64,000 nt of DNA from Desulfobacteraceae bacterium (lineage in GTDB: Bacteria; Desulfobacterota; Desulfobacteria; Desulfobacterales; Desulfosalsimonadaceae), in assembly GCA_011390465.1 (NCBI GenBank), contig JAABSH010000011.1, positions 24,318 to 88,317 on the forward strand, in the 5' to 3' direction. Positions 9,138 through 19,020 of this stretch are shown in pieces. Every line of letters begins with the position of its first letter. Position 1 is the first letter of the stretch. A program made the position numbers and the translations under genes. The notes under the pieces are model-generated. The model made no database searches. It had not been told where the DNA came from and worked only from the letters and a program-made list of their open reading frames with translations.

Positions 9138-10243
9138 ATATACAGCTCACAGTGCCGGGCCGCGGCCTTATCCAGCATGGCCGGCAGACCGCCCTGTTCA
9201 GACGGCAAAAATCCCAGAGACTTCTGCCACACTTCATCATCTTCCATGCAGAAATACAGGGTAACGCCAGGGGCCAGCCGGCGGATCATTTCTACAATGC
9301 GCCGGTACATGCGGATGCGCAGGGGTTTGAAATACCGCATTTTGCCGTCAATGCCCCGGACAAACTCGCCGTAAACAATTTTAGACTGTCCGAACCGCTT
9401 CTCAACCACTGGTTTTAAATCCGGCATAAACCGGAAAGACCCCAGGCTGATCCAGACAATATTGTCCGGATCGATTCGGGAAAACAGCAGCGCAATCACT
9501 TCCTGATACTCTTTTTCCCACCCCGGATAAACGATCAGGGGATCAAAATGAAATGCCAGAGGATATCCTGCCTTCTGGCATTTTTCCGCGGCTGCCAGCC
9601 GGGCGTGTATGCCGGCCGTGCGCCTTTCTTCCGCCGCCACGACCTGAAGCGTGTTCAATGACCAGGCCATGATGGTTTTGCGCTGGTGGCGCAGATCCAG
9701 AAGAGATGCAATGTTGACGGTTTTGGTTTTGAGCTCGAGAACCGCCCGGTGCTGGCCGGCAAAAGCGGAAATCAGCATTTCGGAAAGGGGATAAACCTCT
9801 TCCCAGATCAGGCTGTCCGTGTATTCGCCAGTGCCGATGCGGGTGAGCCGGGGCTGGGCAAACCACTCATCCAGGGCAGCTGTCATGTCGGTGTGATTTA
9901 CAAAAAACTGCAACACCGGCGGGTGAAAATAAGACTGAAGAATACAGTAGGCGCAGTCCATGGTACAGAAGGTGCCCACATGCAGAATCATATAATTGCA
10001 GCAGGTATAATATTCCGTGCCCGGGCACTGCCGGATGAACCGGCCCCGGTTCCGGGTGAGAAACAGTACTTTCTTCCCCTGGTCCACCGGAGATTGGGCC
10101 GCCGTAATCCGCCGGTACATCTCATCCGGCGCATCAATAATATGACAGGGGATATCACGGGAACCCTTCAGATTCGTGCAAATCCGCTGTGTGGCCGGAA
10201 AATCCTGAATCGAAGCATCAATATATAATTCATCAATCTTCAT
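9134..10243 (-). CDS. Spore photoproduct lyase-like radical SAM protein
   Basis: A 369-residue protein. The radical SAM cluster motif is CTMDCAYC at residues 93-100 (CX3CX2C), preceded by CPGT and YTCCNYMILHVG, an arrangement characteristic of the spore photoproduct lyase (SPL) family. A GTGEYTDSL strand follows near residues 137-145. In Bacillus SPL a Cys about 44 residues after the cluster donates the hydrogen atom; here that place appears to be Tyr141, and no Cys occurs between 101 and about 210. Repair of the spore photoproduct by the known mechanism is therefore doubtful. It lies 15 bases downstream of a ParB-like gene and is probably co-transcribed with it. No sporulation genes are seen. 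Confidence 0.8.
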   Translation of the reverse strand: MKIDELYIDASIQDFPATQRICTNLKGSRDIPCHIIDAPDEMYRRITAAQSPVDQGKKVLFLTRNRGRFIRQCPGTEYYTCCNYMILHVGTFCTMDCAYCILQSYFHPPVLQFFVNHTDMTAALDEWFAQPRLTRIGTGEYTDSLIWEEVYPLSEMLISAFAGQHRAVLELKTKTVNIASLLDLRHQRKTIMAWSLNTLQVVAAEERRTAGIHARLAAAEKCQKAGYPLAFHFDPLIVYPGWEKEYQEVIALLFSRIDPDNIVWISLGSFRFMPDLKPVVEKRFGQSKIVYGEFVRGIDGKMRYFKPLRIRMYRRIVEMIRRLAPGVTLYFCMEDDEVWQKSLGFLPSEQGGLPAMLDKAAARHCELYI

Positions 10244-10258
10244 GTCGTCTATCGACCT

Positions 10259-11311
10259 TCATTTGACCGGCAGATCTTCAAAATCTTTTTCCAGGATGCG
10301 GATAAAATCCGGATGATCCCGGAGGCGTTCCAGCGCCCGGACAAGGACGGTGAAGTCTTCTCTGGTTGAAAAATCCCCCTGAAACGAAAACCTGTTCCCT
10401 TCAAAATCCCGGGGCGGTATCAGCCGCAGGGCTTCGGGAAGCTTGAGCCGGGCCGCATGGGCGGCATATTGTTTTTCAAACCAGACCATTTCCGGATACC
10501 GCATCCGCCGCAAAAGGGTTTTCAGTTCCCGGATTTTCCAGTTCCGGTCATGCTCTGTGTCCTCGAGCACCGCACGGATCTCTTCTGCGGACAGCACCGC
10601 CTTGAGGGTCACGTCGTTAAGCCGGGCAAGGGCTTTTACCATCCGGAGAATCTCTTTTTGATGATTCAGGGTGGGATTAAGGGCGTCAAAAATTTCCAGC
10701 AGCATCAGGGCATCGGGTTTTTCAAGGGCCCCGAGGGCCAGACCGATGGTCAGGGAAATACGGTCCAGGGCCACCTTTTCCTGAATGGCCCCATCCGCCT
10801 GATTCAGTTCCAGAAGTTTTTCAAGAAGCCCCGGATTCAGGGCCAGACCGGCGGCGCCGGCGCAGCGGCAAAGCGCCCGGGAATCTTTGAAGTATTCAGA
10901 TAATTTGGCGGCGGCAACCGCCTGTTCCATAAGGTTCAGCTTCCGGTGAAAGGCGTTGTCGCTGATGGCGATCAAAAGCAGATCCGGATCAGGCGCGGCG
11001 CTGTCACAAATCCGGGCATGAATCCTTTCCCATCCCAGCGCCCGGCAGGCAGCGATGCGGCGAAAACCGCACACCACCCGGTAACGGCTGTTCGGTGAAT
11101 CCCCGGGGGAATTTTCCGGTAAACGCTCGGAAGCATCTTTGGGGCGGCGCCAGAGCACGGGCGGTGACAGCAGGCCCGCCTGTTGGATGGATGCAGATAG
11201 AGCGGTCCCGGAAAGCCCGGTGATTTCCGCCGCCTCCGCAGTTGTGATTTTATAAAACGTATCCCGGGTGTCAATATCACGGATCGGCACCGTATCAAAA
11301 AAAAGGCGCAT
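10259..11311 (-). CDS. ParB/Spo0J N-terminal domain protein
   Basis: A 350-residue protein. Residues about 1-110 contain a ParB-like fold, with YRVVCGFRRIAACRALGW matching the conserved box where chromosomal ParB has GERRWRAA, and an ISDNAFHRKLNLMEQAVAAAKL stretch typical of the following helix. The remaining ~220 residues are helical without a recognised domain, and no clear central helix-turn-helix is visible, so a role in chromosome partition is not implied. The ATG at 11311 is chosen; a TTG directly before it is possible. No Shine-Dalgarno is seen. It is followed after 15 bases by the SPL-like gene, suggesting a two-gene functional unit. Confidence 0.75.
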   Translation of the reverse strand: MRLFFDTVPIRDIDTRDTFYKITTAEAAEITGLSGTALSASIQQAGLLSPPVLWRRPKDASERLPENSPGDSPNSRYRVVCGFRRIAACRALGWERIHARICDSAAPDPDLLLIAISDNAFHRKLNLMEQAVAAAKLSEYFKDSRALCRCAGAAGLALNPGLLEKLLELNQADGAIQEKVALDRISLTIGLALGALEKPDALMLLEIFDALNPTLNHQKEILRMVKALARLNDVTLKAVLSAEEIRAVLEDTEHDRNWKIRELKTLLRRMRYPEMVWFEKQYAAHAARLKLPEALRLIPPRDFEGNRFSFQGDFSTREDFTVLVRALERLRDHPDFIRILEKDFEDLPVK

Positions 11312-11313
11312 CA

Positions 11314-11340
11314 ATTTATTGGTTTTGGTTATTGGTTTTG
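11314..11340. repeat. Short tandem duplication TTATTGGTTTTGG in ParB-like leader
   Basis: The bases between purC and the ParB-like gene contain two near-adjacent copies of TTATTGGTTTTGG (about 11317 and 11330) and a further TTATTGGG near 11359. They occupy the place where a ribosome binding site would be expected for the minus-strand gene. Confidence 0.7.
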
Positions 11341-11358
11341 GTTGGTTGCTTGTATGGG

Positions 11359-12243
11359 TTATTGGGTCAGGGCCGTGAGGGCTTCCATGTATTTCCGGCG
11401 GGTATTGGCGATCACTTCGCCGGGAAGCGACGGCGCGGGCGGGGTTTTATTCCACTGGATGGAGGTAAGGTAATCTCTTAAGTACTGTTTATCATAACTG
11501 TTCTGGGGACCGCCGGGCTGGTAGGTCGCTTTGGGCCAGAACCGGGAGGAATCCGGGGTCAGCACTTCATCAATCAGAATCAGTTGATTTCCCACAGTTC
11601 CGAATTCAAATTTGGTGTCTGCAATGATAATGCCTTTTTCCGCAGCCAGGGCCGCGCCTTTTTTGTAAATGGCAAGGCTTAGCTCCCGAACGGTTTCTGC
11701 CAGTTCCGCGCCGATGAGATCAACCGCCGCGTCAAAGCTGATGTTAATGTCGTGGGCTCCCTGCTCTTCTTTGGTGGAAGGCGTGAAAATGGGTTCTGCG
11801 AGCTGCTCTGATTCTTTAAGTCCGGCAGGCAGGGAAATGCCGCATACCGTTCTGTTTTCCTGATAGGATTTCCAGCCGGATCCGGAAATATAGCCCCGGA
11901 CAACACATTCAATGGGCAGCGGAGCGGCTTTTTTCACCAGCATGCTGCGTCCGGCCAGATCCGCTGCATAGGGCCGGCAGGCCGCGGGAAATGCAGCCAC
12001 ATCACTGGCAATAAGATGGTTGGGCACAATGTCCGCCATCACATTGAACCAGAACAACGATATTTTTGTCAGAATTTCACCTTTTCCCGGAATCGGATCC
12101 GGCATGACCACATCATAGGCGGAAATCCGGTCCGTGGCGATCAACAGAATATTGTCATCCACTTCATAAATATCTCTAACTTTTCCCCGTTTGATCAGGT
12201 TCAGCCCGGGAAAATCCGTTTCCAAAATTGCCGCTGGTGTCAT
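11359..12243 (-). CDS. purC: Phosphoribosylaminoimidazole-succinocarboxamide synthase (SAICAR synthetase)
   Basis: A 294-residue cytosolic enzyme of de novo purine synthesis that joins CAIR and aspartate using ATP. The N-terminus [15 protein letters not shown] with the following [23 protein letters not shown] is the family signature, and [15 protein letters not shown] plus [10 protein letters not shown] mark the substrate and metal-binding sites. The length, with a C-terminal extension [18 protein letters not shown], fits the larger bacterial/eukaryote-like PurC type. A purine-type AAGGAAGTG lies before the start. The gene stands apart from other pur genes; downstream genes on the same strand (ParB-like, SPL-like) may share its transcript. 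Confidence 0.96.
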   Translation of the reverse strand: MTPAAILETDFPGLNLIKRGKVRDIYEVDDNILLIATDRISAYDVVMPDPIPGKGEILTKISLFWFNVMADIVPNHLIASDVAAFPAACRPYAADLAGRSMLVKKAAPLPIECVVRGYISGSGWKSYQENRTVCGISLPAGLKESEQLAEPIFTPSTKEEQGAHDINISFDAAVDLIGAELAETVRELSLAIYKKGAALAAEKGIIIADTKFEFGTVGNQLILIDEVLTPDSSRFWPKATYQPGGPQNSYDKQYLRDYLTSIQWNKTPPAPSLPGEVIANTRRKYMEALTALTQ

Positions 12244-12314
12244 TTATTCACTTCCTTGTATCATCACAACAAAAAATTATAATCTGGTGTTCAGGACCTT
12301 ATCGCAACAAAACC

Positions 12315-12665
12315 CTATTTTTCATATTGCCTGTTAAATTCACTGATATATTTTCGCAGAATTGCCAGGGATTCCGGATTCACTTCGATAAACTCAATGC
12401 CGGTTTCAAACATATTGCTGTCGCCGCGGTTGGTGTACACCACCTTGCCTTTAATGTCCACCAGGTCATCTTCAATTCCAATGGAAATCAGGACAATGTA
12501 TTTGGTCTGAATCGGCTCATTGGTTTCCAGCTGAAGACCGCTTTCACTGATATTTAATGTCCGGCCCATCCCCTGGTTCCACTCTTTTCCGTCTGAATCA
12601 AGGGTCACATAGCTAAGGAGATTCAATGCGTCGACCCGTTCATGTTTGCGCTTATTAATTCCCAT
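12315..12665 (-). CDS. PilZ domain protein, probable c-di-GMP receptor
   Basis: A 116-residue stand-alone PilZ domain. The two binding elements are visible: the RxxxR motif in KRKHERVD (Arg6 and Arg10) and the NISESG loop near residues 43-48 (D/NxSxxG). These should bind cyclic di-GMP. It lies downstream of a DUF4388/cyclic-nucleotide protein and an MglA GTPase, which suggests control of surface motility or polarity; this is inference. AGGAGC lies just before the ATG. The 134 bases upstream are AT-rich and may hold its own promoter. Confidence 0.88.
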   Translation of the reverse strand: MGINKRKHERVDALNLLSYVTLDSDGKEWNQGMGRTLNISESGLQLETNEPIQTKYIVLISIGIEDDLVDIKGKVVYTNRGDSNMFETGIEFIEVNPESLAILRKYISEFNRQYEK

Positions 12666-12799
12666 AGGACAGCTCCTTGTTTCCAGGATACATTATAAAC
12701 CCTGACAAAAAAATTGTATATTTTGTTTATATGCGGTTAGGGGCAATTATTTGACCTTTATTCAATTATTTTTGCAGATAAAACAAAAAGAATCAACCT

Positions 12800-13981
12800 T
12801 CATTCACTGCTCCGGTCAATTTTTAAAATGTCCATGAGCCGGCCGGTGGTAACGGACAGGCAATTGGCCGTATGCAGTACAATATTTTTCAGGGTCAAAG
12901 ACATTTCATCAAATTCTTCTTTCAGATCGATCAGGTCCAGGGGCACCGCCTCCAGATCCTCGGAAGCATAAACTTCCGCGGCATGGGGCTCGTGAAAGGT
13001 GCTTAAGAACGGAATCTCACCAATAAAATCCCCGGGTTTTAAGCGGCATAAAAAAACATGCTGTTTGTCCGCGGGCTTCACCACCACGGCCTGGCCTTTT
13101 TTGATCTGGTGAATCCGGTCATTGCCGTTTCCTTGAAGCGCAATGCGTTTGAGCCCGTCTATGTTCTGGATCAGGCGGTCATTTTTCAGGTAAGCCCGGG
13201 CGCAGCCGGTGGTTACCTGGACCAGCCGGTTTTCAATGGAAGCAAGAATCTCCTGCAGCGGACCGGACAGCCGGACATAATCTTCCATGATCCGATGAAA
13301 ATCCAGTACCCCAAGCTGCACATCCGTGACCGCGGTCACTGTGGCGCTCCGGACATAGCTTTTTCTGGAAAGGGCACTGACCGCGCCGATAAACGCCCCT
13401 TCGGTCAGCTTGTTAACGGGAACCTGGCCTTCGGGCAATACCCTTCGCACTTCCACAGTGCCTTCGAGAATCACCCACAGCCAGTTGCCGAATTTTTCCT
13501 GAGCCACAATGGTCTGGCCCTTGGAAAATTCGTCTTCATCCACAATATACAGATAATCTACCAACGGGCCTTTGATTACCGGGATGCCGGAAGTATTGTC
13601 AGTCTTCGTTCCGGTGCTTCTGGTGGCAGACTCGCCCAGAGTTTCAATCAACCCGTCATCCAGCAGCCGCAATCCGTCCAGGATTACTTCCATGCGGTTT
13701 TTTAAAATGGTTTTGCGGCGAAGAATTTTTTCACTGTAAAATTCAAATGTCCCGTCCAACCACCCGAAAAACTGATTCAGGGCTTCCAGGCCTTTCCGGT
13801 CCTGAAATTCCGCGTCAACCGGATTACCGTCCACAATATACACATGCCCGGTATTTTCCCCTTCGGCCCGTATCATGCGAAGGATGCCGGTGCTGCCGGC
13901 GTTGCCGAGCATTTGAAGCAGCTCCCCCAGATCCAGAAAACTCAGCTTGCCTTTTAATACAACCTCTGAGGTAATCATCAT
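12800..13981 (-). CDS. DUF4388 plus twin cyclic-nucleotide-binding-domain protein
   Basis: A 393-residue protein. Residues about 5-115 form a DUF4388 (PATAN-type) domain: LKGKLSFLDLGELLQMLG, then GHVYIVDGNPVDAEF. Two cNMP-binding folds follow, at about 145-260 (ILEGTVEVRRVLPEG, then FIGAVSALS) and about 275-385 (KKGQAVVVKP, then PGDFIGEIPFLS). The phosphate-binding cassettes lack the canonical Glu-Arg pair in full, so ligand binding is uncertain. There is no DNA-binding domain. It starts 6 bases after the stop of the MglA GTPase gene, so the two are very likely co-translated; DUF4388 proteins are common near Ras-like GTPases in Deltaproteobacteria. Confidence 0.82.
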   Translation of the reverse strand: MMITSEVVLKGKLSFLDLGELLQMLGNAGSTGILRMIRAEGENTGHVYIVDGNPVDAEFQDRKGLEALNQFFGWLDGTFEFYSEKILRRKTILKNRMEVILDGLRLLDDGLIETLGESATRSTGTKTDNTSGIPVIKGPLVDYLYIVDEDEFSKGQTIVAQEKFGNWLWVILEGTVEVRRVLPEGQVPVNKLTEGAFIGAVSALSRKSYVRSATVTAVTDVQLGVLDFHRIMEDYVRLSGPLQEILASIENRLVQVTTGCARAYLKNDRLIQNIDGLKRIALQGNGNDRIHQIKKGQAVVVKPADKQHVFLCRLKPGDFIGEIPFLSTFHEPHAAEVYASEDLEAVPLDLIDLKEEFDEMSLTLKNIVLHTANCLSVTTGRLMDILKIDRSSE

Positions 13982-13987
13982 AACTGC

Positions 13988-14602
13988 CTAATGGGCCCAC
14001 TTGAATTCTTTCTGCAGGGACTGCAGGGTCAGTTTCAGGGCCGCCGTCAGCGTATTTCCCACTCCTTCGCCGGTTACCGCACTGGCGGGGAATGACGGGA
14101 CTTTAAGCTGGCGGTTGAGTTCATGCTCCATCTTTTCAAGGGGCATCACCGGCAGCCCCTTGGTTTCAAGATCGCGCTTGTTGTATTGCAGCACCAGGGG
14201 AATTTTCCGAATATTCAGGCCCATTTTCATCAGGTTCTCATGCAAATCCTTCAGGGACACCATGTTTTTCTCCCGCCGGACCGCCAGGGAATCCGCCACA
14301 AAAACCACCCCGTCCACTCCTTTGAGCACCAGCTGGCGGGTGGCTTTGTACTTCACCTGCCCGGGCACGGTGTAGAGCTGAACCTTTACATCGCACCCTT
14401 TTATTTTTCCCAGGCCAATGGGCAAAAAATCAAAAAAAAGGGTCCGGTCGCCTTCGGTGTCAATGGAAATCATCTTGCCAAGCACCTGTTTTTGAAACTT
14501 TTTATGAATAAACTCCAGGTTGGTGGTTTTGCCGCTGCGGCCAGGTCCGTAAAACACAAGTTTGCACTCAATTTGCCGATTTTTAAGATTAATTACCGCC
14601 AT
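13988..14602 (-). CDS. mglA: MglA-family Ras-like GTPase
   Basis: A 204-residue GTPase. The P-loop GPGRSGKT lies at residues 19-26, the switch II region reads TVPGQVKYKATR and the base-specificity motif is NKRD. The YTVPGQ form, with Pro before Gly, is typical of MglA from Myxococcus and its relatives. MglA sets front-rear polarity for type IV pili and gliding motors, cycling with an MglB activator; no MglB (roadblock) gene is seen in the window. Neighbours are a TPR protein upstream and a DUF4388 protein downstream, so the group is probably a signalling module. The symbol is given by family, not by proven orthology. Confidence 0.88.
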   Translation of the reverse strand: MAVINLKNRQIECKLVFYGPGRSGKTTNLEFIHKKFQKQVLGKMISIDTEGDRTLFFDFLPIGLGKIKGCDVKVQLYTVPGQVKYKATRQLVLKGVDGVVFVADSLAVRREKNMVSLKDLHENLMKMGLNIRKIPLVLQYNKRDLETKGLPVMPLEKMEHELNRQLKVPSFPASAVTGEGVGNTLTAALKLTLQSLQKEFKWAH

Positions 14603-14672
14603 GTAGTATTCTCCAGAAAACCGTGATCCAAATTATTATTAGGCGCAATGGAATTTCCGCTGGATACGACCT

Positions 14673-15590
14673 CTATGAAACGATTTTGATGATTTTAATT
14701 TCAAGACTGAAATCTCCTTTTTTCGGCCCTGCGTCAATGGCATTGTTGGAAGAAACAAATCCTTCACCATAAAAAATAGCCACTGGTGAATAAAAAATCA
14801 TATTTTTGATCAGGGCCCCGACATGAATGCTGTCCGTCAGCTCCTTTTCCCGGCGGGGAATAATCATCTGAATGTATTTACCAGACTGAAAACTGATTTC
14901 GAGTTCAATGGATTCCCCTTTGCGGGGTCCTCCGGGCAAAACAAATTTCACCGCGCTGATATCCAGAATGTCTTCATCTTCCACTTCTGAATCCGGCTCA
15001 ATGGTCTGCTGGCATTCCAGTTCCTCAAGTTCATGCTCAACGCCGGCGCCGTCCATTAATTCGTTGAAATACGCCTGAATGACCTCTGTTTCATCCGGGG
15101 GAAACAATTTTTGTTTGCGCCATTTCTGATACAGGGACACGGCATATTCCCCATAATTCTGCTGCACCCAGCACCAGAGTATATTTTTTGCCGCTTCCAG
15201 GCGCAGTTTGTCATATTCCAGCAGACGGTTCAACTCTTCAATGGCTTTATCATACTGCCCGAACTTGGCCAGGGCAACGGCACCGCCCAGGACAGCCGAC
15301 CCTTTTGCTTCGGGATCATCAAAAGTGTACATCTCTTTTATCAGAGACTGCGCGTCTTCGTTCACCTCCCGCATCGGCTGAATCCGGTCCAGTTTGTTCA
15401 ACTTTTGGCTGGTTTCCTTAATTTTCACCGCAAGTTTATTCAAAATGCCGTCCCGGTTCCGGATTTTGCCGGATGACCGGACAAGTCCTTCCACGGCCTG
15501 ATATTTTTCCAGGGCTTCCGCCAGCAATCCATGAGAGGCGTAGAGTTCCGCTTCCTGAAAATATTTTTTGATTTTCTCACCAAGATTCAT
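14673..15590 (-). CDS. TPR-like protein of unknown function upstream of mglA
   Basis: A 305-residue protein I cannot assign to a named family. Residues about 1-185 are helical with TPR-like spacing (YFQEAELYASHGLLAEALEK and KFGQYDKAIEELNRLLEYDK). Residues about 190-215 are strongly acidic. Residues about 220-305 are a beta-rich domain (SAVKFVLPGGPRKGESIELE) ending in alternating hydrophobic strands. No signal peptide is present, so it should be cytoplasmic. GGAG lies 8 bases before the ATG. It begins the mglA group, 70 bases before mglA, and may act as a scaffold or effector for that GTPase. Confidence 0.7.
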   Translation of the reverse strand: MNLGEKIKKYFQEAELYASHGLLAEALEKYQAVEGLVRSSGKIRNRDGILNKLAVKIKETSQKLNKLDRIQPMREVNEDAQSLIKEMYTFDDPEAKGSAVLGGAVALAKFGQYDKAIEELNRLLEYDKLRLEAAKNILWCWVQQNYGEYAVSLYQKWRKQKLFPPDETEVIQAYFNELMDGAGVEHELEELECQQTIEPDSEVEDEDILDISAVKFVLPGGPRKGESIELEISFQSGKYIQMIIPRREKELTDSIHVGALIKNMIFYSPVAIFYGEGFVSSNNAIDAGPKKGDFSLEIKIIKIVS

Positions 15591-17074
<1,484 letters not shown>

Positions 17075-17115
17075 TCCCGGGACACCGCCTCATTCCTTCA
17101 GCGCATTCCGCCGGC

Positions 17116-19020
17116 TCATTCCGCCGGCCCGTTCAAGCCGGTCCGGTTCAAATCAGTCCGGTTCAGACAGGCCTGAACCGCTGCCGCAACTTTCCGGTTC
17201 ATTCCCGGGGCCGCCGCAAGTTCATCAATTGTGGCGGCCCTGATTTTCTGCATGCTGGAAAATTTTTTGAGGAGCGCGGCTTTTCGCTGTTTTCCGATGC
17301 CGGGAATGCTGTCCAGAGCAGAGTGCAGCGCGGCTTTGGACCGCTTTTTCCGGTGAAAGGAAATAGCAGACCGGTGGGCTTCATCCCGGATCTGCTGCAG
17401 AAAATACAGCAGGGAAATCTGCTTCCCGAAATTCACCGGATTCATCCGGCCGGGTTTAAAAATTTTATCATGGGGCTCGTCTTTGGCCGGGTCTTTCTTG
17501 GCAATGCCGATGACATCAAAGGCCCCGGTCAATTCTAAAGATTCCAGCACCTTGCAGGCGATGTTGAGCTGTCCCTTGCCCCCGTCCACCATGAGCAGAT
17601 CCGGCTGCGGGCCGCCTTGTTCCTGTTTTTTAAACCGCCGCGTGAGCACTTCTTTCATGGCAGCATAATCATCCTGCTGATCCACACTTTTAAGAGTGTA
17701 TTTGCGATAACTGTTCCGGTCCGGCGTTCCGTTGGTAAACACCACCATGGCCGCCACCAGATGAGTGCCCATGATGCCGGAATTGTCAAAGCATTCAATG
17801 CGGAGCGGCAGCCGCTCCAGCCGCAGCAGTGCCTTCAGGCGCGTCAGCAGCTCGGTCCGGGCCGCGGTATCCTCCATTTTCTTCTGCAGCCGCGATTCCG
17901 CGTTTTCCCGGGCCATCCGGATCAGGCGGGTTTTGTTTCCCCGCCGGGGGGTCTGAACATGCACGGCCCCGCCCCGGATGCCGGAGAGCCACTCATTGTA
18001 GACACCGGCATCCGCGAGAAATTCCGGCACCAGGATTTCCGGTGGAATATAACCGGTTTCCGGATAATACTGTTTTAAAAATCCTTGGATGATTTCAATA
18101 TCAGATGACATTTCATCTTCAAGTCCGTACTCGCGAACCGTTTGAAGATATCCTTTGCGGATCAGCAGCACCACCACCGCTGCCAGAGCCCCGGAACGGG
18201 CCACACCGATAACATCCCGGTCCACAAAATCCGTTGAAACCGCCATCTGCCGCTCCACGGTTTTTTCCAAAGCCCATATTTTATCCCGCAGCCTGGCAGC
18301 CCGCTCAAATGCCTGTTCCCGGGCCGCAGCCGCCATGTCGTCTTTGAGCTGGCCCACCAGCTCATGGATCTGGCCGTTTAGAAACATGCGCACTTCACCT
18401 ACAATGGCATGGTATTCGGACGGGTCCACCGGATAACAGCAGGGTCCCAGACACAATCCCATCTGATAATTCAAACAGGGCCGGGACCGGGGTTTCACCG
18501 GCCCGGGGCCGCATTTGCGAAGCCGGAACGTTTTCTTGATCAGCTTGAGGGTCTGGTGCACGGCGCCGGGGGAAGAAAACGGACCAAAATACACGGCATG
18601 ATCTTTTTTGGGCTTTCGCACAACCTGAAGGCAGGGAAAATCGGATTTTATGTCAATACGGATAAACGGGTACCGCTTGTCATCTTTTAAAATGACATTA
18701 TAACGGGGCTTATAGCGTTTGATCAGGGTGGATTCGAGCAGCAGGGCTTCTTTTTCCGACCCCGTGATAATGGTTTCAAAATCCGCAATTTTTTTGACCA
18801 GCACCCCGGTTTTAATATCCGGCTGGGTGGTGCGGGCAAAATAGGAAGAGAGCCGTTTTTTTAAACTGGCCGCCTTTCCCACATAAATTACCCGGCCCTG
18901 TTGATCTTTCATCAGATACACCCCGGGACCGGCAGACACCAGACGCAGCCGGCCGGAAAAATTCCCGGCCCTGGGGCCGGATTTTTTTTCAGTCATCGGG
19001 TCAGGCATGTGGCCTTTCAT
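17116..19020 (-). CDS. uvrC: Excinuclease ABC subunit C
   Basis: A 634-residue nuclease that makes the two incisions in nucleotide excision repair together with UvrB. The N-terminal GIY-YIG domain (PGVYLMKDQQGRVIYVGKA) makes the 3' cut. A UVR motif lies around residues 215-250, and the RNase H-like C-terminal half (ECFDNSGIMGTH, VDGGKGQLN) makes the 5' cut. The helix-hairpin-helix pair (LDSIPGIGKQRKAALLKKF) is near the end. The terminal residues are a short duplicated NRTxLN sequence encoded by CCGGTTCA-type repeats at 17140-17170. The start codon overlaps the uvrB stop (TGATG), indicating coupling. A second ATG lies 12 bases inside. Confidence 0.97.
   Translation of the reverse strand: MKGHMPDPMTEKKSGPRAGNFSGRLRLVSAGPGVYLMKDQQGRVIYVGKAASLKKRLSSYFARTTQPDIKTGVLVKKIADFETIITGSEKEALLLESTLIKRYKPRYNVILKDDKRYPFIRIDIKSDFPCLQVVRKPKKDHAVYFGPFSSPGAVHQTLKLIKKTFRLRKCGPGPVKPRSRPCLNYQMGLCLGPCCYPVDPSEYHAIVGEVRMFLNGQIHELVGQLKDDMAAAAREQAFERAARLRDKIWALEKTVERQMAVSTDFVDRDVIGVARSGALAAVVVLLIRKGYLQTVREYGLEDEMSSDIEIIQGFLKQYYPETGYIPPEILVPEFLADAGVYNEWLSGIRGGAVHVQTPRRGNKTRLIRMARENAESRLQKKMEDTAARTELLTRLKALLRLERLPLRIECFDNSGIMGTHLVAAMVVFTNGTPDRNSYRKYTLKSVDQQDDYAAMKEVLTRRFKKQEQGGPQPDLLMVDGGKGQLNIACKVLESLELTGAFDVIGIAKKDPAKDEPHDKIFKPGRMNPVNFGKQISLLYFLQQIRDEAHRSAISFHRKKRSKAALHSALDSIPGIGKQRKAALLKKFSSMQKIRAATIDELAAAPGMNRKVAAAVQACLNRTDLNRTGLNGPAE

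Noticed and set aside
10259..11311. Chromosomal ParB with ParA
   Set aside because: No parA neighbour, no central helix-turn-helix seen, and the ParB box is divergent; only the N-terminal fold matches.
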